Of a DNA stretch of 64,000 nucleotides, positions 23,622 through 33,605 are shown piece after piece (position 1 is the stretch's first letter; each line of letters starts with the position of its first letter). The position numbers and the translations under genes were made by a program. A model generated the notes under the pieces. The model saw nothing but the letters and a program-made list of their open reading frames with translations. It was not told where the DNA came from and made no database searches. This DNA comes from Ziziphus jujuba. Its lineage: Eukaryota; Streptophyta; Magnoliopsida; Rosales; Rhamnaceae. Where the stretch lies: the NCBI RefSeq assembly GCF_031755915.1, contig NC_083379.1:48093501-48157500 (forward strand), written 5' to 3'.

Positions 23622-26360
23622 GTTTTGCTTTTATTTTTCTTAAACTTGGAGCTATCTATTAAACAATCTGAATTTGAAAAAAATAAAAGGAAAACTTAAA
23701 ATATAGTTGACCAAATTGTAAAAATATTACATGAGTTAATATTTAATTTATTTAAAATATTATTTTTTATGCAAATACTTTTCAATTTTGTTGTCTTTTA
23801 ATTATTTTTCATGAAGGTATCTTTTAAACAATCCCGTTTTTATAAAATTTAAGCACCATTAATACCAAAAAAGGAAAAAAAAAGAACAAGAAAAGCCTAC
23901 GCTTTTAAGAAAAAGCATCGGCAAAAGTAATAATAGCCAACGCTTTTAGATAAAAAGTTGGCTTTGCTTCCTCTTTTTTTTTTTTTTTTTTTTTTTTTCC
24001 AAAGTTTTGCTCTTATTTTTTGTTCAAATTTGGAGCTTTCTATTAAACAACATGAATTTGAGAAAAATAAAAGCAAAACTTAAAAAATGGTTGACCGAAT
24101 TGTAAAAGTATTTCATGGGTTAATATTTAATTTATTTGAAATATTATTTTATTATACAAATATTTAGATAAATTTTGTTGTCTTTTAATTATTTTGCATG
24201 AAGCTATCAGTTAAACAATCCAGTTTTGACAAAATTAAAACACCATTCAAACCAAAAAAAAAAAAAAAAAAAGGAAGCAAAGCTGACAGTTTTAGCAAAA
24301 TGCGTCCCCCAAAGTGATAATAGACAATGCTTTTAGTTAAAAGAGTTGGCTTTGATTCTTTTTTTTTTTTTTTTTATTTGGAGCTATCTACTAAACAATC
24401 CGAATTGAAAAAAACAAAAGTAAAACTTAAAAAATAGTTGACCAAATTGTAAAAATATTACATGAGTTAATACTTAATTTATTTGAAATACTATTTTGTT
24501 ATGTAAATATTTATTTTAATTTTTTTATCTTTTAATTATTTTGCATGAAGCTATCTTTTAAACAATCCAATTTTGACAAAATTAAAAGACCATTAAAACA
24601 AAATAAAAAATGAAGTCAATGCTTTTAGCAAAAAGCGTCCGCCAAAGTGATAATAGCCAACGCTTTAGTTAAAAGCGTTGGCTTTTATTTCATTTTATTT
24701 TTTTCAAATTTTGAACTTTTTATTAAACAATCCGAACGGAGAAAAATAAAAGCAAAACTTAAAAAATAGTTGACTAAATTGTAAAAATATTACCTGAGTT
24801 AATATTTAATTTATTTGAAATATTATTTTGTTATGCAAATATTTATTTTAATTTTGTTGTCTTTTAATTTTTTTGCATGAAACTGTCTTCTAAACAATCT
24901 AATTTTGACAAAATTAAAACACCATTCAAAAAAATAATAAAAGATAAAAAAACAAAACAAAGCAGAAACTTTTAACTAAAAGCGTCTCCCAATGTGATAA
25001 TAGCCAACGCTTTTAGTTAAAAGCGTTGGCTTTGATTCCTTTTTTTTTTTTTTTATAAAAGTTTTGCTTTTGTTTGTTTGTTTGTTTGTTTGTTTTTTTT
25101 TTTAATTTGGAGCTATCTATTAAACAATCCGAATTGAGAAAAATAAGAGCAAAACTTAAAAAATAGTTGACCAAATTGTAAAAATATTATACGAGTTAAT
25201 ATTTAATTTATTTGGAATATTATTTTATTATGCAAATATTTATTTTAATTTTGCTGTCTTTTAATTATTTTGCATGAAGCTATCTTTTAAAGAATCCAAT
25301 TTTGACAAAATTAAAAGACCATTCAAACAAAAAAAAATAAAAAATAAAAAACAAAGCAAAGCTGACGTTTTTAGCAAAAAGTGTCCACCAAAGTGATAAT
25401 AGACAAAGCTTTTAGTTAAAAACGTTGGCTTTGATTCTTTTTTTTTTTTTTTTTTTTTTTTAGGTTTTGCTTTTTTTTAAAAAAAATTTTTTTAGCTATC
25501 TATTAAACAGTCCAAATTGAGAAAAATAAAAGGAAAACTTAAAAAATAGTTGACCAAATCGTAAAAATATTACATGAGTTAATATTTAATTTATTTGAAA
25601 TATTATTTTTTTATACAAATATTTATTTTAATTTTGTTGTCTTTTAATTATTTTACTTGAAGCTATATTTTAAAGAATCTAATTTAAAAAAAAAATTAAA
25701 ATACCATTCAAACAAAGAAAAAAAATTAAAAGATAAAAAATGAAGCAAAGCTGATGCTTTTAGCTAAAAGTGTTCGCCAATGTGATAATAGCCAACGCTT
25801 TGATCCTTTTTTTTTTTTTTTTTCAAATTTGGAGCTATCTATTAAACAATCTGAATTGAGAAAAATAAAAGCAAAACTTAAAAAATAGTTGACCAAATTG
25901 TAAAAATATTACATGAGTTAATATTTAATATGTTTGAAATATTATTTTGTTATGCAAATTTTTATTTTTATTTTTTTGTCTTTTAATTATTTTGCATGAA
26001 GTTAGCTTTTAGCCAATCCAATTTTGACAAAATTAAAACACCATTCAAATGAAAAACAAAAAAAGAAGAAGAAAAGCTTACGCTTTTAACTAAAAGCATT
26101 GGTCAAAGTGATAATAGCCAAAGCTTTTAGTTAAAAGCGGTGGCTTTGATTATTCTTCTGTTTTCTTTTTTTTTTTTTTTTAAAGTTTTGCTTTTATTTT
26201 TTTAAAATTCAGAGTTATCTATTAAATAATTTAAATTTGAGAAAAATAAAGAAATTCTTAAGAAAAAGAAACAAAGAAGAAGAAAAGCTTACGCTTTTAA
26301 CTAAAAGCGTCAGCAAAAGTTATAATAGCCGATGCTTTTGCATAAAAACATCACCTTTTT
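23408..26360 (+). repeat. Eight-copy tandem repeat, unit about 330-400 bp
   Basis: The anchor GGAGCTATCTATTAAACAAT recurs at about 23648, 24031, 24380, 24712, 25110, 25493, 25831 and 26210, with spacings of 332-397 bp. Each unit contains poly-T, a GTTTTGCTTTT block, the anchor, an ATAGTTGACCAAATTGTAA block, a GTCTTTTAATTATTTTGCA block, poly-A and then two adjacent hairpins built on ACGCTTTTAG/TAAAAGCGT. Length variation comes mostly from the homopolymers. All units point the same way. No protein is encoded. Confidence 0.88.
25003..25030. repeat. Perfect 28-bp palindrome within the array
   Basis: The arms are GCCAACGCTTTTA and its exact complement around a central GT, giving a 13-bp stem. The preceding unit carries nearly the same palindrome at about 24656-24683, and weaker versions lie near 23527, 23936, 25405 and 26120. 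A second hairpin (ACGCTTTT..AAAAGCGT) sits about 13-15 nt upstream in each unit. Confidence 0.85.
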
Positions 26361-26468
26361 TTTTTCAAGTCTGATTAATATGCATATAATTGTGTAAATA
26401 TATTTACATAGATGAATTGGAAAATAAGTGGTTAATGAATTAACATGGTACATAAGTTACAAAAATAG

Positions 26469-28019
26469 GTCCTGAGATATCTGTGTATACACCTGGCTTG
26501 TAAAAACTTAAGTAGAGCAATGTGTTGCTTAGGCAAGACTTCTGCTGTCACTTTATTATTTGTTTTGTAGAACAAAGAATTTTATGTTAATTCAATAGCT
26601 GTATTTAAAAGGTTAAATATAGTGTGGGAAGATCTTGGTGGTATAGTTTAACATACCAATTAGCAATATGAAGTAAAATTAAAAATATTAACTAATGTTT
26701 ACTTTTTCTTTTTTTTCTTCTGCAAGGTTTTTTTTTTTTGTTTGCAATTTTAACTTAATTAATTTTTGCAATATTAATTAACTTGTTTGTTAAATTAAGT
26801 AGTTTCAATTTTTTTAAAAAAAATATCAAAGCATTAGTCGACGCTTTTCTCATCAAAATAAATTTATCTTACTTTGATAAATTAAAAATAAAGAATTTAA
26901 AATTTAAAATTAAATAAATTAAATTGAATTAGTATATTAATTATTTTTCTATGTGTTTCTAATTAATATATTCAATATTTAGATACATTTATATAAAATA
27001 TAAAACACAAGATAATGTTAAAATTACATACACAAACCGACCTTTTTTTTTTTACATCACTGGTTCGTAAATAAAAAAAAATATTATATGTTTTTTTAAT
27101 ATAGTTATTCTTCTTCACACTTCTAAAATTAAATTAAATAAATATAAATTACAAAATAAAATTATAATAGTCGACATTTTTGTTACAAAAATATCGGCCA
27201 ATATTTACCATTTTTTCCAACGCTTTGTTCGTAAAAGCGTCGGCTAATGTTTTTAATCATCAATCTAGTGACACCGAAGAAAAGCGTTGCTTATTTTTGT
27301 TATATTAAACGATGCTTAATCTTTAGCCTTTTTTGAAAGAATCGTATATTTTTGTGTTTTAGTCGATGCTTTAACTTCAGTATCGCAGCTTTCTTTTCAT
27401 AAACAGTTTTTTTTTTTTTTTTTTAACTTCGCATAATTAGTATTGATAGATCGATATTTTCGCATGGTGGGCATTTGTTTCTTCATCTCGGCATTGATGA
27501 ATCACTTGCTCATTCACCAGGGTGCTTTGTCTATGATTGTATGAATGATAAGGAAAGATAGATTCAATGGATTGTGGCATCGAACAATACAGCCAATGTC
27601 CCAAAAAAATCGAGTAACTATATAATTAAGCTAGCTTAAATAATATATATTATATTTAAGTTAGTATTTTACTGGTTTACTCCTCTGTCTATCTCTATAT
27701 ATATAATCATGCATGCATGCCTTTAACCATATAAAATAATTCCACTCCCCATGTTGATGGCCACAACCTGGTTATTTAACACAGCTAAGCAGCTTGAATA
27801 TGATATTAACTGATAAGGATGGTCGATATTATGCTATGACTGTCCTCCAGTTGTTTAAACCACCTCGTGATAAACACCAATTGAATTCGTAGGTTACTAA
27901 TTACATATGTTTAAAGATGGATCTTTTGCATCTATATATGTTATGGTCTCTCCCAAAGAGCCATTGACAGATTTTAAGGATGGTATACCTATTAATCATG
28001 GTAACTAATCCATGATTAA
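26469..28019. other. AT-rich spacer with dispersed GACGCTTT motifs
   Basis: I find no gene. Motifs of the array hairpins recur without tandem structure: GTCGACGCTTTT near 26840, ACGCTTTG and AAAGCGTCGGC at about 27220-27242, AAAGCGTTGC near 27290 and GTCGATGCTTTAAC near 27362. About 27951-27997 is an inverted copy (one mismatch over about 45 bp) of about 17873-17920. Plastid-like sequence begins near 28020. Confidence 0.55.
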
Positions 28020-28507
28020 TAATTGGGTTATCCATGTATAAAATTTTGGATGACCAAAAAAAATAAATAAATAAAACAAGACAGAGATAGAAAGGCACAG
28101 GTTTTTTTCTTTGTATTTGTTTTTTTTTTCCTCATATCAACTTCAATCAATTCTAGTTCTATTGCATAGTAGATTCTATAGATATAGAAGATATCAATTT
28201 GAAGGAAGATATAAGAGTACCAATAAAATAAATACAAATCTTTCTTCTAGATGTTGTATCAAATTGTACGGAATAGAACAAAAAACGAATAAAAAAAATT
28301 GCATTTAGTTTTTAAAAACCAGCATATTTTTTATGTTGCTAGTAATATTTTATGTGATTTTTCTAGATCCATATTTTTATAAAGGAAGTACAATCTAGAA
28401 AATAAATAGATCGATAATTATAATTAAAAGTAAAGAACAACTGGTTTTGAACAATAGATGTCTTTGACATCCAACCCTGGTAATGAATAACCTATTAGAA
28501 TTTTTTA

Positions 28508-28665
28508 ATGACAGTTCCAAAAAAGTGCACCTCTATATCAAAAAAACGCATTAGGAAAAATATTTGTAAAAGGAAGGGATATTCGGAATCATTAAAGCTT
28601 TTTCGTTAGCAAAATCTCTTTCTACGAGGAATTCAAAAAGTTTTTTTTGTGCAACAAATAAATAA
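28508..28665 (+). pseudogene. rpl32: Plastid rpl32 pseudogene (copy A)
   Basis: rpl32 encodes ribosomal protein L32 of the plastid 50S subunit. The frame begins [14 protein letters not shown] at 28508 and includes [11 protein letters not shown]. Just before the segment [14 protein letters not shown] a one-base loss near 28598 shifts the frame, giving a premature stop (TTTCGTTAG). The normal C-terminus and stop can be read in the other frame to 28665. Ala2 is Thr and a conserved Arg is Cys (CGC to TGC). Compare the intact copy at 38222-38380. Confidence 0.9.
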
Positions 28666-29774
28666 TCCAAGATTGGGAAAAATCTAAATTGATTTGACTC
28701 GAAAAGTAATCTAGTTTCAGTTTTTTTTTTTTTTTTAGTTTGGTTTTTATTTTATATTTTATAAGTTATAGAAATAAAAAAAATTGATAATTTATCAAAG
28801 TTAAAATAATTAAACTAATAAAAGGAACAATTTATATTCCTTATTGGTTTGATCCGATCAATAGTAATATTAAATAAATTGAAGTTGTTTTGCTCTTATA
28901 ACCGAATAAGAATTTTGTTTTAACTGAAATTTGAAAATCTAAAAACCATATTTTTTTTTGTTTGAAAAAAGAGTAAAAGCAAACACAAGATTTCACCTTT
29001 CTTTTTAGTATGTTTTATAATTTTCAATGTGGGGATTCTTACTTTCCTAATCGATTTGATAATTCAATAATAACAAAGATTTGTCTTTTATATTTATATT
29101 ATTTTTATACTATATATTCATATTCTAAATATTTAGAATACTGTAGAATATAGAATAGCAGGTATAAGATCTTTAGTCAAAATGAATAGATCATTTAAAA
29201 TAATAGATCATTGAAACTAATTGATTAAGTTTAGAATGTGTCTTATCACTTTCTAAATTCTTATTTCTCTAAGTTCGTATCACTAAAAATCCCTAACTTT
29301 CACCCTAATTAATAAAAACCCCTCTTACCTTTTTTAGGTGACTATACAAAGACTCTGTTGATTTTTTCTTTGTGGATAATTTTTTTGTAGATTCATAAAA
29401 TCCCATAAATGAGAAATGAATCATTAAAAAATGCACATTATAAAGATAAATAACATTTTTGAGTTTTACCCATGGATTGAAGTCCGAAATATTTAGGTAC
29501 AACAGTTCCCGTTTAATCGAGCATAAACTAATAAATTCTGAAAAAACCCAGTGTTAAGTTAAATAAAACTGACACCCTAATACCAAATATAATGATATAG
29601 TGAGAAAAAATAAGGGTTTTTGTTGAAAACGATACTCTCAAATCCTTAATTTTGAAATTTTCAAAAAGTTTTTTCTTAATCATCAATTTTAATATTTCCT
29701 AAAATATATTGCATTGAATTGTTTCCTTTAATCTTGATGATTGAATAAAAATAGGTTATTATGATTTTGAGCAA

Positions 29775-29854
29775 GCCACTATGGTGAAATCGGTACACAT
29801 GATGCTCTTAAGAAGCAGTGCTAGAGCATCTCGATTCAAGTCCGAGTGGCGGCA
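29775..29854 (+). tRNA. trnL-UAG: trnL-UAG pseudogene (copy A)
   Basis: This is an 80-nt tRNA-Leu-like sequence in the usual place between rpl32 and ccsA. The anticodon loop reads CTTAAGA instead of CTTAGGA, so the anticodon would be UAA. Several D-arm positions also differ from the plastid consensus (for example GGTACACATG for GGTAGACACG). It is a decayed plastid tRNA, not a nuclear tRNA gene. Confidence 0.88.
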
Positions 29855-29947
29855 TGGCATCTTCTAAAAGAGTAAGTCTTATAATGAAATCAACTCCCAA
29901 TTTCCATTCCTATAATTGAGGTACGCTGCTTTTAATTTAAAAAATTT

Positions 29948-30919
29948 ATGATATTTTCAACTTTATAGCATATCTTAACTCATATATCTTTTTCGATCAT
30001 TTCAATTGTAATTACAATTCATTTAATAACCTTATTAGTTGATGAAATCGTAGGCCTATATGATTCATCAAAAAAGGGCATGATAGCTACTTTTTTTTTT
30101 TTTTTTTTTTTCTGAATAATAGGATTATTAGTTACCCGGTGGATTTATTTGGGACATTTATCATTAAGTAATTTATATGAATCATTAATCTTTCTTTCAT
30201 GGAGTTTTTTCATTATTCATCTGGTTTCTTATTTTTTTTTTTTAAAAAATCATTTTAATTTAAACGCAATAAGCGCCCCAAGTGCTATTTTTACCCAAGG
30301 TTTTGCTACTTCGGGTCTTTTAACGGAAAGGCATCAATCCGCAATATTAGTCCTAACTCTTCGATCCCATTGGTTAATGATGTATATCTATATGATGGTA
30401 TTAGGTTATGTAGCTCTTTATGCGGCTTGTTATTATCAGTAGCTCTTTTAGTCATTACATTTCGAAAATTAATAAGGATTTTTAGTAAAAGCAACAATTT
30501 TCTAAACGATCCACTTTCTTTTGGTGAGATTCAATACGTCAGTGAAAGAAACAATCTTTTACAAACCACTTCGTTTCTTTCTTTAGGAATTATTACAAAT
30601 CTTTTAACAATTGGATCTTTGGAGCTACTGTATTATTGGCCTCGAGTTTATCTTTTTAACCATAGGTATCCTTTCGAGAGTAGTGTCGGCTAATGAAGCA
30701 TGGGGATCATATTGGAATTGGGATCTTAAAGGGACTTGGGCATTTATTACTTGGACCATATTTGTGATTTACTTACATACTCAAACAAATTTTAGAAGTG
30801 TAAATTCCACAATTGTGGCATCGATGGGATTTCTTATAATTTGGATATGCTATTTTGTAGTTAATCTATTAGGAATAGGGTTGCATAGTTATGGTTCATT
30901 TACATCAATATCGAATTAA
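29948..30919 (+). pseudogene. ccsA: Plastid ccsA pseudogene (copy A)
   Basis: CcsA is a multi-pass thylakoid membrane protein of system II cytochrome c biogenesis (haem attachment to c-type cytochromes). The start is ATGATATTTTCAACT at 29948, but codon 7 is TAG. A poly-T expansion near 30090-30112 and later indels split the frame into pieces at 30149-30442, 30370-30693 and 30611-30919. Hydrophobic helices and the conserved tryptophan-rich motif [18 protein letters not shown] (about 30698-30755), which binds haem in this family, are visible. The C-terminus GSFTSISN ends at 30919. The length of about 970 bp matches the plastid gene. Confidence 0.93.
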
Positions 30920-30989
30920 GTTGAAGAAAGGGCTTGACAAATACAAACCTAGGACAATGTAAGCATATATATATAAAAAAAACTTCATG

Positions 30990-31052
30990 TAAGCCATTGA
31001 GAAATCTTTGAATCAAGTAATGTAAACGATGCAAAGGTTTCTCAATGGCTTA
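30990..31052. terminator. Plastid-type 3' stem-loop after ccsA
   Basis: TAAGCCATTGAGAAA..CTTT at 30990-31008 pairs with 31033-31052 (AAAGGTTTCTCAATGGCTTA) with a single mismatch and a loop of about 24 nt. Such inverted repeats stabilise plastid mRNA 3' ends. Its good preservation in a pseudogene context is notable. Confidence 0.75.
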
Positions 31053-31209
31053 GATATTTGGTTAAAATAGAATTCCAATTCATTTTTTTTTTATTTTAGT
31101 TAGCTAAACATACAAGAAGAAAAAATATATATTTTTATTTTACAATGAACGGTTTTCACAATCATAGGATTTCTGTTAGATGTTTTTGTTTTTTTACTAA
31201 GGAAAAGTA

Positions 31210-32746
31210 TCAATAAAAAAAATTAGACAGAATAGCTTCGACTTTATCAATTGATAGTGAGAAAATGAAATCCAGATAAATCCCAATAGCTATTACAGGT
31301 AGCAGCATAGAGAGCAAAACAAATAGCTCTTGTGGCCCATAATCGAAAAAATAAGAGTTTGGAGCATTAAAAAGCTTGTATCCATAGAACATCTAATGTA
31401 ACATAGATAATGAGTAAATAAGAGTTAATATCATTCCATTTGCCATTACAAAAGTAATTACTATTTTTGTAATTAAAAGATATTTTTGACTAGTAAGTAT
31501 TCCAAAAAATAATATCAATTCTGCAACAAAACCACTCATACTCGGTAATGCAAGAGAAGCCATCGATAAGATACTAAAAGTCATGAATATATTTGGAATT
31601 ACGATAGCCATTCCGCAAATCTCCTTGAGATAAACAAGATGTATTCTATCATAACTCGTTCCTACCAAGAAAAAAAGCACAGCACCAATAAATCCATGAG
31701 AGATTATTTGTAAAATGGCTCTATTGAGTCCTGTATTGTTTATAGAACTAATTCCTATAATTATGAAACCCATATGAGATATGGAGGAATAAGCTATTCT
31801 TTTCTTTAAATTACATTGCCCCAGAGATGTTGAAGCTGCATAGATTATTTGAATTGTGCCTATTATGATCAACCAAGGAGAAATATAGAATGAGTGTGAG
31901 GTAATAATTGCATATTTATCTGAACCACTCCATACGCTCCCATTTTTTAATAATATTCCAGCTAGAAGCATACAAGTACTGTAATGTGCCTCTCCATGGG
32001 TGTCTGGTAACCATGTATGTAAGTGTATAATTAGCGATTTGATAGCAAAAGCAATAAAAAAATGATTTCCAGCGCTACAGGATATGATTGATTAGCTTAT
32101 GTTTCAAAATTTTATGTTGGTTAATTAAAACCATATAAACCAATACCCATAACTCCTATTAATAAAAAAACAGAAGCTCCTGCAGTGTACAAAATAAATT
32201 TTGTAGCTGAATACAAACATTTCTTTCCACCCCATATGGATAGAAGTAGATAAACTGGAATTAATTCTAACTCCCACTGGATGAAAAAAAGTAAAAGGTC
32301 TTGAGAAGAAAATTGTCCTATTTGACTGCTATACATTGCTAACATCAAGAAATGGAATAATCGAGAATCTCTAGTAACCGGCCAGACCGCTAACGTAGCT
32401 AAAGGAGTGATAAATGCTGTCAGTAAAATAGGCCCTATAGAAATTCCATCTATTCCCAATCTCCAGTAAAAATAAAAAAAAAATGGATCCATTTATAATT
32501 CTGTGTAAGTTGGATTAATGGATCATCCAATTGGAAATGATACCCAAATGTATAGGTTAGGATTAATGGATCATCCAATTGGAAATGATACCCAAATGTA
32601 TAGGTTATTAGAAGGAGTTCTATTATGCATATACAAATAGTATACCACCTAATTACCTTATTCCCTCTATGAGGGAGAAAGAAAATTATAGAACCCCCAG
32701 ATATTGGCAAAACTACAACTATCGTTAACCAAGGAAAATCATTCGT
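31210..32746 (-). pseudogene. ndhD: Plastid ndhD pseudogene
   Basis: NdhD is a proton-pumping membrane subunit of the thylakoid NDH complex. Reading leftward, the start is an ACG codon at 32744-32746 followed by [16 protein letters not shown] is the RNA-edited start known for ndhD in many dicots. A 48-bp in-frame tandem duplication (32512-32607) repeats [15 protein letters not shown]. Later pieces are 32121-32492 ([24 protein letters not shown]), 31393-31971 ([18 protein letters not shown]) and 31210-31392 ([16 protein letters not shown] to SNFFY). Frameshifts and a stop separate them. The total length is near that of the plastid gene. Confidence 0.93.
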
Positions 32747-32876
32747 GGTAAAAACAACATACACTTGGACTAGAAAAACCCGTGCTCAAAAGTATAAAAT
32801 AAAATATATTATTTGAGCATGGGTTTTTGTAGGTAAAAAAAATTAAATATATTCAAGTAAGGTTTTCTGAAACGTA

Positions 32877-33122
32877 TCAATAAACTAGCCCCATACTTTG
32901 ACTTGTTTCATGCTATAAATAAACTCAAACACTCAAGAAATCTATTGGACAGGTGGATTCACATCTTTTACAACTGACACAGTCCTCTGTTCTTGGAGTA
33001 GAAGTGATTTGCTCAGCTTTACACTCATCCCAAGGTATCATTTCTAATAAATCCATGGGGCAGGCTCGGAGACATTGAGTACATCCTATACACGTATCAT
33101 AGATCTTTACTGAATGTGACAT
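32877..33122 (-). pseudogene. psaC: Plastid psaC pseudogene, nearly intact
   Basis: PsaC carries the two 4Fe-4S clusters FA and FB on the stromal face of photosystem I. The frame [19 protein letters not shown] starts at 33122, and both cysteine motifs ([12 protein letters not shown] and [12 protein letters not shown]) are complete. After DFLSV two codons became stops (Arg to TGA, Trp to TAG), but the rest of the 81-codon gene can be read to a normal TGA at 32877. Several substitutions, such as Gly to Ser between cysteines of the second motif, show decay. The plastid order ndhD-psaC-ndhE is kept. Confidence 0.93.
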
Positions 33123-33365
33123 TGGATCTATAAATTTTTTGAACATTCTAAATTTTTGATCTAGTAAATTTATAAATAAATCATATATTTAGACACCAAA
33201 TGATCAATGATTTACCAGAATTTTTTAAATCAATCTACTTCTGGACCGACTCATGTAAGGGAGCCAAGATACTTTGATTTCTTACTTTTTCGCAAACATG
33301 ATCATACATTGTGTATAATACATGCTAATTTGAATTTATGAATATTCTAATTTCTATGATTAATA

Positions 33366-33602
33366 CTACTTATTCAACAAATTCAATTGATTAATACGAG
33401 TTGATTTTCTATTATGATAAATTGACGAAACAATAGCCGGTCCAATAGCTGCTTCAGCAGCTGCAATAACTATAACAAAAATTGAAAAAATATTGCCTTT
33501 TAATTGGTGACTATCAAAAAAATCAGAAAATGTTACATAATTTATATTAACCGCATTCAGTATAAGTTCAAGACACATAAGGGCTCTAACCCAGCTTATC
33601 AT
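33366..33602 (-). pseudogene. ndhE: Plastid ndhE pseudogene, N-terminus missing
   Basis: NdhE is a small membrane subunit of the plastid NDH complex (NuoK family). The segment [20 protein letters not shown] to NQLNLLNK covers about the last three quarters of the ~101-residue protein and ends at a proper stop. The first ~25 residues are absent, because plastid similarity stops near 33605. That point is the right border of NUPT copy A. Confidence 0.92.
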
Positions 33603-33605
33603 ATA

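Larger units (their letters stand above)
23320..26468. mobile_element. Tandem hairpin array bounded by ~90-bp inverted repeats (possible DNA transposon)
   Basis: The segments 23320-23407 and 26378-26468 align as inverted repeats (roughly three quarters identical by eye, including the shared stretch ACTTATTTTCCAATT on one strand). Between them lies an array of about eight direct repeats. No transposase frame exists inside, and no target duplication could be fixed, so a non-autonomous DNA transposon or foldback element is an inference. CACTA-type elements have GACGCTTTT-like subterminal motifs, which is one candidate, but no CACTA terminus was found. Confidence 0.6.
28020..33605. other. Nuclear plastid DNA insertion, copy A (SSC region)
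   Basis: Gene content, order and orientation (rpl32+, trnL-UAG+, ccsA+, ndhD-, psaC-, ndhE-) match the small single-copy region of angiosperm plastomes. Every protein gene is disrupted except where noted, and the insertion is surrounded by nuclear retrotransposons, so it is a decayed NUPT and not the plastome itself. Its left border falls in the ndhF-rpl32 spacer and its right border inside ndhE. Confidence 0.92.

Noticed and set aside
23408..26360. CRISPR-like array
   Set aside because: Units are 330-400 bp with no short identical repeats separated by unique spacers, and the setting is a plant nuclear chromosome.
29775..29854. trnL with UAA anticodon as a new functional tRNA
   Set aside because: The change is a single G-to-A in a decayed NUPT with other lesions in the D arm. 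The intact-anticodon copy lies at 37010-37089.
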